NCBI GenBank assembly: GCA_964576585.1
Contig: CAZNWO010000174.1
Coordinates: forward strand, 1-6,397
DNA: 6,397 bases
Source of the DNA: GCA-2730975 sp964576585
GTDB lineage: Bacteria > Verrucomicrobiota > Verrucomicrobiia > Opitutales > Seribacteraceae
Direction of reading: 5' to 3'
The notes below the pieces were generated by a model. It saw only the letters and a list, made by a program, of their open reading frames with translations, was not told the DNA's origin and made no database searches. The stretch's first letter is position 1. Every line of letters begins with the position of its first letter. Shown piece by piece: positions 1-6,397 of the stretch. Position numbers and translations under genes: made by a program.

Positions 1-2
1 AC

Positions 3-755
3 CTCCTTTCGCCGGAGGACGGAAAACCGATCCTGACCTTCGACCTGCCGCCCGCGATTCCACACCAAAAAAACCAACTCTGCCGGGGGAAGTTCCTCGT
101 CACGGGAAACAACCGCAAGGAAACCGAGTTTCATCTGGTCGATCCGGAAACCGCCGAGATCACCAAGACGTTCGCCTTCGGGAAACCCGACCGTTATTTC
201 GGCTGGAACGGCAAGGAGTACGCCGAACAAGACTTCGTGCCGGAATACGTCGACAAGATTCTGCGTGGGAAAGGCCAGCCCACGCCGTCCACCGTGCACG
301 CATTCAATGACCGCATCTACTTCTGGCGCTACGACAGCGGAGACATTGGCTGCATCGACGTCAAAACCGGCAAGTCCACCTTGGTCGAGGCTCCGATCCA
401 AGTATTGGCCGACAAGGTCGTCTGGAACAAAGTCGACTTTCAGTTCACCAGGGGAATCCGCAACTCCCGCGACTTCGGCGTGAACAAGCGGGTTGGCTCG
501 GTGCGCGGCATACAACGCGGCGGGTTCGGCCACACCAACCCGGCCTGGCCGATTCGCCATGGGGACAAGCTCTACTGGCAGGGCGGTGCCGGCGTGCTCT
601 ACGTCATCGACTTGACCAAGCCGTTTTCTCCGAAGGCCTTGAGTTGGCTGGGAACGGATCCCGTAGGCGCTTCATGGACCTTCGGCGAGCCCGCCATCGA
701 CGAGACGGGCATCTACGTGCGCTCCCAAAGGGACTTGGTACGAATCGTTCCTTAG
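3..755 (+). CDS. Beta-propeller-like (PQQ/WD-type repeat) protein, 3' end only
   Basis: The 5' end is cut by the window edge. The frame is open from position 3 without a stop to TAG at 753-755, giving about 250 residues. An internal GTG at 237 is not the real start, because the same frame reads well upstream of it. The visible part has four or so blade-like segments, each a short beta-rich stretch followed by a turn: 'LVDPETAEITKTF', 'GCIDVKTGKSTLV', 'LYVIDLTKPFSPKAL' and the final 'GIYVRSQRDLVRIVP'. The D-x-x-T-G-K pattern is typical of PQQ-like and BamB-like propeller repeats, which act as extracytoplasmic scaffolds or quinoprotein domains. No catalytic residue or cofactor site can be identified here, so enzyme or scaffold cannot be decided. 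The stop lies 222 bases before the next large gene and the base composition changes after it, so it is probably not in the same transcription unit as the downstream genes, although this is inference. Confidence 0.72.
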   Translation, partial: LLSPEDGKPILTFDLPPAIPHQKNQLCRGKFLVTGNNRKETEFHLVDPETAEITKTFAFGKPDRYFGWNGKEYAEQDFVPEYVDKILRGKGQPTPSTVHAFNDRIYFWRYDSGDIGCIDVKTGKSTLVEAPIQVLADKVVWNKVDFQFTRGIRNSRDFGVNKRVGSVRGIQRGGFGHTNPAWPIRHGDKLYWQGGAGVLYVIDLTKPFSPKALSWLGTDPVGASWTFGEPAIDETGIYVRSQRDLVRIVP

Positions 756-790
756 GCAAGGCCACTCCGCTGATGCATCTTCACTCAATC

Positions 791-988
791 ATGAAACTGT
801 TCTTTCTTTCCGTTCTCGTCCATATCCTGCCTAGGACATTTCTTTCTGCGGAAGACGTCGACTTGGACACGCTGGAGAAGTTGCAAACGCCTAAGATGGA
901 TTGGAATCTCCCATCCGCATCAAATGATTTGAAAAACTGGAGCGTTATTCAGCTACTAGGTATGGTTTCGGCTCACCATGAAGGCTGA
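791..988 (+). CDS. Possible small secreted peptide ORF, 65 aa (uncertain)
   Basis: An ATG at 791 opens a 65-residue frame ending at TGA 986-988, which overlaps the start of the next gene (ATG 978) by 11 bases in another frame. The N-terminus, MKLFFLSVLVHILPRTFLSA, looks like a Sec signal peptide (Lys, hydrophobic core, small residues before a likely cleavage at Ala20), followed by an acidic segment EDVDLDTLEKLQ. I recognise no family for the mature 45 residues. An in-frame ATG at 773 would add six residues. No Shine-Dalgarno sequence precedes either start. The stretch is A+T-richer than its neighbours and uses codons such as CTA CTA GGT that are uncommon around it. It could be a real small gene translationally coupled to the next one, the 5' remnant of a broken exported gene, or chance. 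The overlap of stop and start is the main argument for a real role. Confidence 0.3.
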   Translation: MKLFFLSVLVHILPRTFLSAEDVDLDTLEKLQTPKMDWNLPSASNDLKNWSVIQLLGMVSAHHEG

Positions 989-3900
989 TCTTTTATTGTT
1001 CCTGGTTTTCCTGTCGGCGTGCACGCCGAACTCGGCAAAGCCGTTGCCGGACGTAATCGAGTTCAACCGCGACGTCCGACCAATCTTCGCGGACCTCTGC
1101 TTCTCCTGCCACGGGCCGGACAAGAACCAACGGAAGGCGGAATTGCGATTGGATCGCGAGGCGAGTGTGTTTCGTAATCGCAAGGAGGTGCGACCGGTGG
1201 TGAAGGGCGACTTGGCGAAGAGTGAACTTTTCGCACGCATCACTTCCAATGATCCTGATGAAAAAATGCCACCGCCCGATTCGCAACGGAAACTTTCGGA
1301 TCGGCAAATCGCTCTGATCAAAAAGTGGATTGAGGAGGGAGCAAATTGGCAGGGGCATTGGTCGTTCATCCCGCCTGAGGTTCAGACGACACCGGATGTC
1401 AAAAATAATAAATGGCCGCGGAATGGCATCGACAACTTCGTGCAAGCCCGACTGGAGAGCGAGGGCTTGAAGCCGTCACCCGAGGCGGAAAGGGCCACCT
1501 TGCTGCGGCGCGTCTCGCTCGACCTCACCGGCCTCCCACCAACACCGTCGGAGATTGCGGCTTTTCAAGAAGACAACGCTCCCCGAGCATACGAAAAGGC
1601 AGTCGACCGGCTGCTGACATCGGTCCGTTATGGTGAGCGAATGGCCTTTCGCTGGCTAGACGCGGCCCGCTACTCGGACACGAGCGGATATCAAACCGAC
1701 GGCCCGCGCACGATGTGGCGCTGGCGCGACTGGGTCATCGAGGCGTTCAACGACAACATGCCCTACGACCGGTTCACCATCGAGCAGCTCGCGGGCGACT
1801 TGTTGCCGAGCCCCACGCTCGAGCAGCGCATCGCCACGGGCTTCAATCGCAACCATCGCGGCAATGCGGAGGGCGGCAGCATCCCGGAGGAATTCCAGGT
1901 GGAGTACGTGGTGGATCGCGTGGATACGACCGCGACGGTTTGGATGGGCCTCACGCTGGGCTGCGCGCGCTGTCACGAACACAAGTACGATCCGTTTACG
2001 CAAAAGGAATTTTATCAACTCTACGCCTTTTTCAACAACATCCCGGAAAGCGGACGCGCGCTGAAGTACGCCAACTCGCCGCCGTTCCTCAAGTCGCCCA
2101 CACGCTCGCAACAGGCGGAGTTGGCAAAACTGAATGCGCAGGTGGCCGATGCGGAACGTGTGCTAGAGAAATTGCAGACGGAGATTAAGCAGGAACGGGA
2201 AATTTGGGAGAAGAGCCTCCTGTCCCGAAAAGCCGCGGGCTGGGCGCCGGTCGAGGGATTGGTGGCGCATTTCACCCTGGACGGCGTCCTGTCGAACGAA
2301 GTGAACAAGGGAAAGGGCGGCGAGATGGAGGACGGAGCGGCGACGTTTGCCGCCGGACGGGTGGGCCAGGCGGCGATGTTCGACGGCAAGCGATTCATTG
2401 ACGCGAACAGCACCACGGCGACGTCCGCGAACTTCGGCTACTTCGACCGATTCACGCTCAGCGCATGGGTGTGGCCCGAATCGGACGGTGCGATTCTCAC
2501 GCGCACAAAGGACGAGAGCAAGGAAACCGGATGGGGCATTTGGCTGGTGGACGGCAAGGTGCAGGTGAATCTCGTGAAGCGCTGGCTCGATGATTCGCTT
2601 CGCTTGGAGACGACCGCGAAACTGAAGTCCGGGCAGTGGCATCACGTCGCGGTGACTTACGACGGGAACCCGATCCCCGAGGGCGTGCGGGTGTTTGTCA
2701 ACGGCGACTCGCAAAATCTTCGCGTGAACCTGGATATGTTGAATCAGGATTTCATGGCAAGGAATGAACCGCTGCGCATTGGCGCGGGCGGCGGACCGGC
2801 GCCACGTTTCAAGGGGCTCATCGACGAGGCGCGGGTATACGACCGGGCGCTGCGGCCCGAGGAAGCCATCGCGCTGGCCGCGCCGGACAGCTTGAGCGAA
2901 TTGGCGGCGTTGAAAGAACCCACTGCGGCGCAGAAGGCCTCGTTGCGCCTTGCGTTCCGCGAACAGCATGCACCGCCCAAAATCCGCAAGGCTTTCGCGC
3001 GCGTCCTTGCGCTGAGGCATAGCCGCGAGGAGATGATTGAAGATTTTCCGACAACGATGGTGATGCAGGAAATGGCCAAGCCGCGCCGGACGCGCCTGCT
3101 CATCCGAGGCGCATATGATCGACCCGGCGAAGAAGTCTCGGCCGACACGCCGGCCGCCCTTCCGCAGTTGCCGAAGGGCGCTCCGCGCAACCGGCTTGGT
3201 TTCGCCCGTTGGCTGATGGACCCCAAGCATCCATTGACGGCCCGCGTCACGGTGAATCGGTTCTGGCAGATGTATTTTGGCCGCGGCATCGTGAAAACGG
3301 TGGAGGACTTTGGCTCGCAGGGGGCGTGGCCGAGCCACCCGCAACTGCTTGACTGGCTGGCGTTTGAATTCGTGCGCAGTGGCTGGGACGTGAAGGCGTT
3401 GCAGAAACTGATCGTGACGAGCGCGACCTATCGGCAGTCCAGCCGTCGAGAGCAAAACGCGGAGGATCCCGAAAACGTCCTACTTTCCCGGGGACCGAGG
3501 CTGCGGCTTTCGGCGGATATGATTCGTGACCAAGCGTTGTTTTTAAGCGGGCTTTTGAAGAAACAGATCGGCGGCCCGTCGGTGAAGCCTTATCAGCCTG
3601 ATGGGTTATGGAAGGAAATTGCATCCGAGACAAAATACGAGCAGGCAAAAGGCGAGGATCTTTATCGCCGCAGCCTGTATACGTTTTGGAAGCGCACGGT
3701 CACCCCGCCATTGATGGCCACTTTCGATGCCAGCCCGCGCGAAACCTGCATAGTCCGAGAGACGCGGACGAGCACGCCCCTGCAAGCGCTGGCGCTGATG
3801 AACGACGTGACCTTCGCGGAGGCGGCGCGTGTGTTCGCGCAACGGATGCTGGTCGAGGGCGGCAGAACCGACAAACGACGGATTCGTTTTGCGTTTCAAC

Positions 3901-4121
3901 ACGCAACCGGGCGCAAGCCGAGCCCCGTCGAACTGAAAATTCTGACCAGCGGATTGGCGCGGCATTTGGATTTTTACCGCCTGGACGCCAAGGCCGCGAA
4001 GGCGTTGGTCGGCGTTGGGGAATCGCCCGTGTTGCATGGAGTCGACTCCGCGGAACTGGCGGCCTACACTGTGGTGGCGGGGTTGATCCTGAATTTGGAT
4101 GAAGTCATAACGAAACAATGA
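978..4121 (+). CDS. PSD1-type protein: planctomycete cytochrome C + DUF1549 + LamG + DUF1553
   Basis: This 1047-residue exported protein belongs to the DUF1549/DUF1553 family of planctomycetes and verrucomicrobia. Its biochemical role is not established; a link to redox chemistry and polysaccharide breakdown is usually inferred. ATG 978 is the only reasonable start, since TAG at 957-959 closes the frame just upstream. Residues 1-15 form a hydrophobic signal ending in LSAC, a lipobox with Cys15; cleavage by signal peptidase I after Ala20 is the alternative. Domains in order: a c-type haem domain at about 28-120 (CFSCH 41-45, MPPP from Met97 as candidate distal ligand); DUF1549 at about 146-355, with RRVSLDLTGLPPTP from 177 and a second CxxCH at 329-333; a coiled coil at about 377-415; a LamG/concanavalin-like domain at about 421-635 (QWHHVAVTYDG from 553, GLIDEARVYDRAL near the end); and DUF1553 from about 739 (RLGFARWLMDPKHPLT; ETCIVRETRTSTPLQAL from 922) to the C-terminus. 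Only six cysteines are visible: Cys15, the two CxxC pairs and Cys924. The gene overlaps the next by four bases. Confidence 0.95.
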   Translation: MKADLLLFLVFLSACTPNSAKPLPDVIEFNRDVRPIFADLCFSCHGPDKNQRKAELRLDREASVFRNRKEVRPVVKGDLAKSELFARITSNDPDEKMPPPDSQRKLSDRQIALIKKWIEEGANWQGHWSFIPPEVQTTPDVKNNKWPRNGIDNFVQARLESEGLKPSPEAERATLLRRVSLDLTGLPPTPSEIAAFQEDNAPRAYEKAVDRLLTSVRYGERMAFRWLDAARYSDTSGYQTDGPRTMWRWRDWVIEAFNDNMPYDRFTIEQLAGDLLPSPTLEQRIATGFNRNHRGNAEGGSIPEEFQVEYVVDRVDTTATVWMGLTLGCARCHEHKYDPFTQKEFYQLYAFFNNIPESGRALKYANSPPFLKSPTRSQQAELAKLNAQVADAERVLEKLQTEIKQEREIWEKSLLSRKAAGWAPVEGLVAHFTLDGVLSNEVNKGKGGEMEDGAATFAAGRVGQAAMFDGKRFIDANSTTATSANFGYFDRFTLSAWVWPESDGAILTRTKDESKETGWGIWLVDGKVQVNLVKRWLDDSLRLETTAKLKSGQWHHVAVTYDGNPIPEGVRVFVNGDSQNLRVNLDMLNQDFMARNEPLRIGAGGGPAPRFKGLIDEARVYDRALRPEEAIALAAPDSLSELAALKEPTAAQKASLRLAFREQHAPPKIRKAFARVLALRHSREEMIEDFPTTMVMQEMAKPRRTRLLIRGAYDRPGEEVSADTPAALPQLPKGAPRNRLGFARWLMDPKHPLTARVTVNRFWQMYFGRGIVKTVEDFGSQGAWPSHPQLLDWLAFEFVRSGWDVKALQKLIVTSATYRQSSRREQNAEDPENVLLSRGPRLRLSADMIRDQALFLSGLLKKQIGGPSVKPYQPDGLWKEIASETKYEQAKGEDLYRRSLYTFWKRTVTPPLMATFDASPRETCIVRETRTSTPLQALALMNDVTFAEAARVFAQRMLVEGGRTDKRRIRFAFQHATGRKPSPVELKILTSGLARHLDFYRLDAKAAKALVGVGESPVLHGVDSAELAAYTVVAGLILNLDEVITKQ
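4118..4121 (+). other. ATGA start/stop overlap between the two main genes
   Basis: The ATG of the DUF1501 gene (4118-4120) shares bases with the TGA stop of the PSD1-type gene (4119-4121). No Shine-Dalgarno-like purine run lies in the 20 bases upstream. This arrangement usually means that ribosomes terminating on the first gene re-initiate on the second, keeping the two proteins in linked amounts. It also supports the chosen start, because the twin-arginine signal follows directly from this ATG. Confidence 0.85.
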
Positions 4122-5533
4122 ATCCGCTGACCGAAAGTCGACTAAACACCAATCGCCGTTATTTCTTTGGCCGCATGGGACTTGGCCTGGCGGCGCTGTC
4201 GTCGCTTTGGAATCGGGATGCGGCGGGGGCTTTGCAGGGACTGCCGCATTTTGCGGCGAAGGCCAAGCGGGTGATCTACCTGTTCCAGTCAGGAGCTCCC
4301 TCCCAGATGGATTTGTTCGACCCGAAACCGGCGTTGGCGAACAAGCGCGGGCAGAATTTGCCGGACTCGATTCGCAAGGGCCAGCGCTTGACGGGCATGA
4401 CGGCGACACAGGAGGAATTCCCCCTGGCGCCGACCATTTATAAGTTCAACAAACACGGCCAGTCGGGCATGGAGCTGAGCGAATTGCTTCCGCACACGGG
4501 CAAGATTGCCGACGAGATTTGCCTCATCCGCACGATCCACACCCAGGCGATCAACCACGACCCCGCCATCACGTTTTTCCAGACCGGCGCCCAACTCGCG
4601 GGGCGGCCCAGCATTGGGTCTTGGCTAAGCTACGGGCTGGGCAGCCTGAATGAGAATTTGCCGACCTTCGTGGCGCTGGTGTCGGGAAGTGGCGGCCAAC
4701 CGCTTTACGACCGCCTGTGGGGCAACGGGTTCTTGCCCTCGAAATATCAGGGCGTGAAATTTCGATCTGTGGGCGACCCGGTTTTGTTTTTGTCCAATCC
4801 AGACGGGATCGATGCCGGGACGCGGCGGAGGATGCTCGATGACCTCGGCAAGCTCAACCAGTTGAACCTGGGGAAATTCGGCGATCCGGAAATCGCCACG
4901 CGCATCGCCCAGTACGAGATGGCGTATCGCATGCAGACGAGCGTGCCGGAACTGCTGGACATCTCGAAGGAACCCGAGAAGGTGACCAAGGCGTACGGGC
5001 CGGACGTGAAGAAGCGAGGGACGTTCGCGGCGAACTGCCTGCTGGCCAGACGGTTGTGCGAGCGAGGGGTGCGCTTCGTGCAGCTGTTTCATCGTGGATG
5101 GGATCATCATCTGAGGCTGCCCACCGAATTGCCGAAGCTCACCAAGGCCACCGATCAACCGACGGCCGCGTTGTTGAACGACCTCAGGACGCGCGGACTC
5201 CTGGAGGACACCCTGGTGGTCTGGGGCGGCGAGTTCGGACGCACGGTTTATTGCCAAGGCAAGCTGACGACGACCGACTACGGGCGCGACCATCATCCCC
5301 GCTGCTTTTCCATATGGCTCGCCGGCGCGGGCATCAAACGCGGCGTGACCATCGGCGAAACGGATGATTTCTCCTACAACGTCGCCAAGGACCCCGTCCA
5401 CGTCCACGACCTGCACGCGACCATGCTCCACTGCCTCGGCATCGATCACAAGCGCCTGACCTTTCAGTACCAGGGTCGGCATCATCGGCTGACCGACGTA
5501 CACGGAAAACTGGTCAAGAAGATGTTGGCATAG
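4118..5533 (+). CDS. DUF1501 protein, Tat-exported, alkaline phosphatase/sulfatase-like fold
   Basis: This 471-residue protein matches the DUF1501 family, which has the alkaline phosphatase superfamily fold and is regularly encoded next to PSD1-type genes. Its substrate is unknown. The N-terminus has a twin-arginine motif (NRRYFFGRMG, Arg13-Arg14) followed by a hydrophobic stretch and a small-residue region to about 40, so it is probably exported folded, fitting a metal-loaded enzyme. Family landmarks: FQSGAPSQMDLFDPKP at 56-71, where Ser62 and Asp65 sit in the conserved first motif; HRGWDHH at 325-331; VVWGGEFGRT at 367-376; GRDHHPR at 389-395 followed by FSIWLAGAGIKRG; and HVHDLHATMLHCLGID from His428, a likely part of the metal site. 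The C-terminal FQYQGRHHRLTDVHG segment closes the family-typical length, so the gene looks intact. It is coupled to the preceding gene by a four-base overlap. A phosphatase, a sulfatase or a related hydrolase are all possible; the assignment to a reaction is inference. Confidence 0.95.
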   Translation: MNPLTESRLNTNRRYFFGRMGLGLAALSSLWNRDAAGALQGLPHFAAKAKRVIYLFQSGAPSQMDLFDPKPALANKRGQNLPDSIRKGQRLTGMTATQEEFPLAPTIYKFNKHGQSGMELSELLPHTGKIADEICLIRTIHTQAINHDPAITFFQTGAQLAGRPSIGSWLSYGLGSLNENLPTFVALVSGSGGQPLYDRLWGNGFLPSKYQGVKFRSVGDPVLFLSNPDGIDAGTRRRMLDDLGKLNQLNLGKFGDPEIATRIAQYEMAYRMQTSVPELLDISKEPEKVTKAYGPDVKKRGTFAANCLLARRLCERGVRFVQLFHRGWDHHLRLPTELPKLTKATDQPTAALLNDLRTRGLLEDTLVVWGGEFGRTVYCQGKLTTTDYGRDHHPRCFSIWLAGAGIKRGVTIGETDDFSYNVAKDPVHVHDLHATMLHCLGIDHKRLTFQYQGRHHRLTDVHGKLVKKMLA

Positions 5534-5661
5534 ATCATGTCCCGACCCGAGCCGAATGCCCCGCATCTTCGCGACTGCCTTCGCATCGACCGCAGGCCTC
5601 ACGCAGTCACGAACCTCCCGAACGACTTGGCATGAACACAGAACCAAAGAACCAAACGAAA
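5534..5661 (+). other. 128-base gap before the ThuA-like gene
   Basis: This spacer separates the DUF1501 stop from the preferred ThuA start. It contains a short imperfect hairpin candidate (GACTGC at 5573-5578 and GCAGTC at 5603-5608, 24-base loop) with no following T-run, so I do not call it a terminator. The last 30 bases are rich in A and C and poor in G and T, which would leave the messenger open at the start codon. An in-frame ATG at 5632 lies inside it. No clear sigma-70 promoter is visible, so co-transcription with the two genes upstream is plausible but unproven. Confidence 0.5.
5641..5656 (+). repeat. Tandem 8-base direct repeat just before the ThuA start
   Basis: GAACCAAA occurs twice back to back at 5641-5648 and 5649-5656, five bases before ATG 5662. 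It lies where a ribosome binding site would be, but does not resemble one. It may be only a product of the A/C-rich leader; no function is claimed. Confidence 0.6.
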
Positions 5662-6397
5662 ATGAAAACAAGACTTACCCGCATTCTTGGATTGCTGCTG
5701 CTGGGATCAACCGCAGCTCCCGCGGCCGAAGAACCGCTGTCCATTCACTTCATCTCAGGATCGAAGGAGTACAAGTCCCAACCCTCGCTGCAGGCTTTCA
5801 AAAAGGAACTGGAAAGTCGCTACCGGGTGTCAATCACGGCGTCATGGGTCAGGGACCGGGCCGAGGATCTGCCCGGCGTCGAGCACGTCGCGCAGGCCGA
5901 CCTGCTGCTAATCTTCGCCCGACGCATGAAACTGCCGGAGGAGCAGATGGCGGTGATACGCAGGCATTGGGACTCCGGCAAACCGATCGTCGGCATACGT
6001 ACCTCGAGCCATGCCTTCGGGAATGAGGACAACGAGATTTTCGACCGCCGGGTGATGGCGGGAAACTACTCCGGACACTTCGGCAACGAACCGGTCGTGA
6101 TATCGACGGCGGAAGGCGCCGCCAACCATCCGGTGTTGAAGGACGTGGGCAAGATCGAGTCGCTGAAAATGTACAAGGCGGGAGAACTCGGGGCAGGCGC
6201 CAACCTCTTGCAGAACGGCACGATCAAGTCGAAGAACGCAACCCATGCCGTGACCTGGACCAACGTCTACAAGGGCGGGCGCATGTTTTACACCTCGCTC
6301 GGCGTGCCCGTCGACTTCGATAACGATCAGTTCAGGAGAATGATCGTCAACGCCATCTTCTGGACGACGAAATCCAAGGAAGCGGACTACCTGAAAT
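5662..6397 (+). CDS. ThuA-like domain protein, exported; 3' end beyond window
   Basis: The frame is open from ATG 5662 to the right edge, giving 245 complete residues with no stop. The start is chosen because MKTRLTRILGLLLLGSTAAPAA is a clean Sec signal peptide with cleavage near residues 21-22; an in-frame ATG at 5632 would add ten polar residues before it and is less likely. The mature part resembles the ThuA family, which has the class I glutamine amidotransferase-like fold and is named after a trehalose-utilisation protein. Landmarks are HFISGSKEY from 29, ADLLLIFARR, SGKPIVGIRTSSHAF ending at 119, GNYSGHFGNEP at 134-144, and GRMFYTSLGVPVDF with FYTSLG at 209-214, followed by RRMIVNAIFWTTK. 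There is no cysteine anywhere in the visible part, so it cannot use the Cys-His-Glu triad of true glutaminases. In these bacteria exported ThuA-like proteins often accompany PSD1/DUF1501 genes or haem proteins, and a role in sugar oxidation or turnover is inferred. A little of the C-terminus, or a further domain, lies outside the window. Confidence 0.92.
   Translation, partial: MKTRLTRILGLLLLGSTAAPAAEEPLSIHFISGSKEYKSQPSLQAFKKELESRYRVSITASWVRDRAEDLPGVEHVAQADLLLIFARRMKLPEEQMAVIRRHWDSGKPIVGIRTSSHAFGNEDNEIFDRRVMAGNYSGHFGNEPVVISTAEGAANHPVLKDVGKIESLKMYKAGELGAGANLLQNGTIKSKNATHAVTWTNVYKGGRMFYTSLGVPVDFDNDQFRRMIVNAIFWTTKSKEADYLK

Noticed and set aside
237..755. GTG at 237 as the start of a complete 172-residue protein
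   Set aside because: The frame is open to the left edge and the upstream part encodes the same type of repeat, so the gene is cut by the window rather than starting here.
929..959. TTGAAA as a -35 box with a -10 box near 952-959
   Set aside because: No hexamer at 16-19 base spacing matches TATAAT at more than three positions; not enough to call a promoter.
2163..3455. 430-codon open frame on the minus strand
   Set aside because: It lies wholly antisense to the LamG and DUF1553 part of a clearly recognisable protein. High G+C at third codon positions keeps the opposite frame open. Its translation is rich in Arg, His and Ala and shows no domain.
3606..4409. 267-codon minus-strand frame spanning the junction of the two main genes
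   Set aside because: It crosses two real sense genes, has low-complexity composition and no family resemblance.
5573..5608. Inverted repeat GACTGC...GCAGTC as a terminator
   Set aside because: Only six paired bases, a 24-base loop, mismatches on both sides and no T-run; expected by chance in G+C-rich DNA.
4625..5671. 348-codon open frame on the minus strand
   Set aside because: It is antisense to the intact DUF1501 gene. No recognisable domain; explained by codon bias of the sense gene.
5556..6026. 156-codon plus-strand frame beginning in the gap after the DUF1501 gene
   Set aside because: It overlaps the ThuA-like coding sequence in another frame; the ThuA frame has a signal peptide and family motifs while this one has none.

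Overview
The window is a G+C-rich stretch (about 60 % in the genes) that reads entirely on the plus strand. The gene families point to the Planctomycetota-Verrucomicrobiota group. A 'Planctomycete cytochrome C' / DUF1549 / DUF1553 protein is followed directly by a DUF1501 protein and then by a ThuA-like protein, a set found in large paralogous families in these bacteria. None of the starts has a clear Shine-Dalgarno sequence, which is also common there. I cannot place the organism more precisely.

Layout. Positions 1-755 hold the 3' end of a gene for a beta-propeller-like protein. Positions 756-977 are a noticeably A+T-richer stretch (about 45 % G+C over 781-960) with a possible 65-residue secreted peptide ORF (791-988) whose stop overlaps the next start. 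Positions 978-4121 encode a 1047-residue protein with an N-terminal export signal, a haem-binding CxxCH domain, DUF1549 with a second CxxCH, a coiled coil, a LamG/concanavalin-like domain and DUF1553. Positions 4118-5533 encode a 471-residue DUF1501 protein (alkaline-phosphatase/sulfatase-like fold) with a twin-arginine signal; it overlaps the upstream gene by four bases (ATGA). After a 128-base gap, a ThuA-domain protein with a signal peptide starts at 5662 and runs off the right edge.

How they fit together. All three main proteins carry export signals, so this looks like an envelope or periplasmic module: a haem-carrying, possibly lipid-anchored protein with a carbohydrate-binding-type domain, a putative metal-dependent hydrolase, and a ThuA-like protein of a family linked to sugar metabolism. 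A role in breaking down a complex, perhaps sulfated, glycan is the usual suggestion for such clusters, but the sequence does not prove it and no substrate can be named.

I see no CRISPR array, tRNA, rRNA, insertion sequence or phage-like gene. Nothing here is clearly an undescribed system. The points most worth checking are the cysteine pattern and domain mix of the 1047-residue protein, the coupled export of the gene pair, and the short peptide ORF before it.
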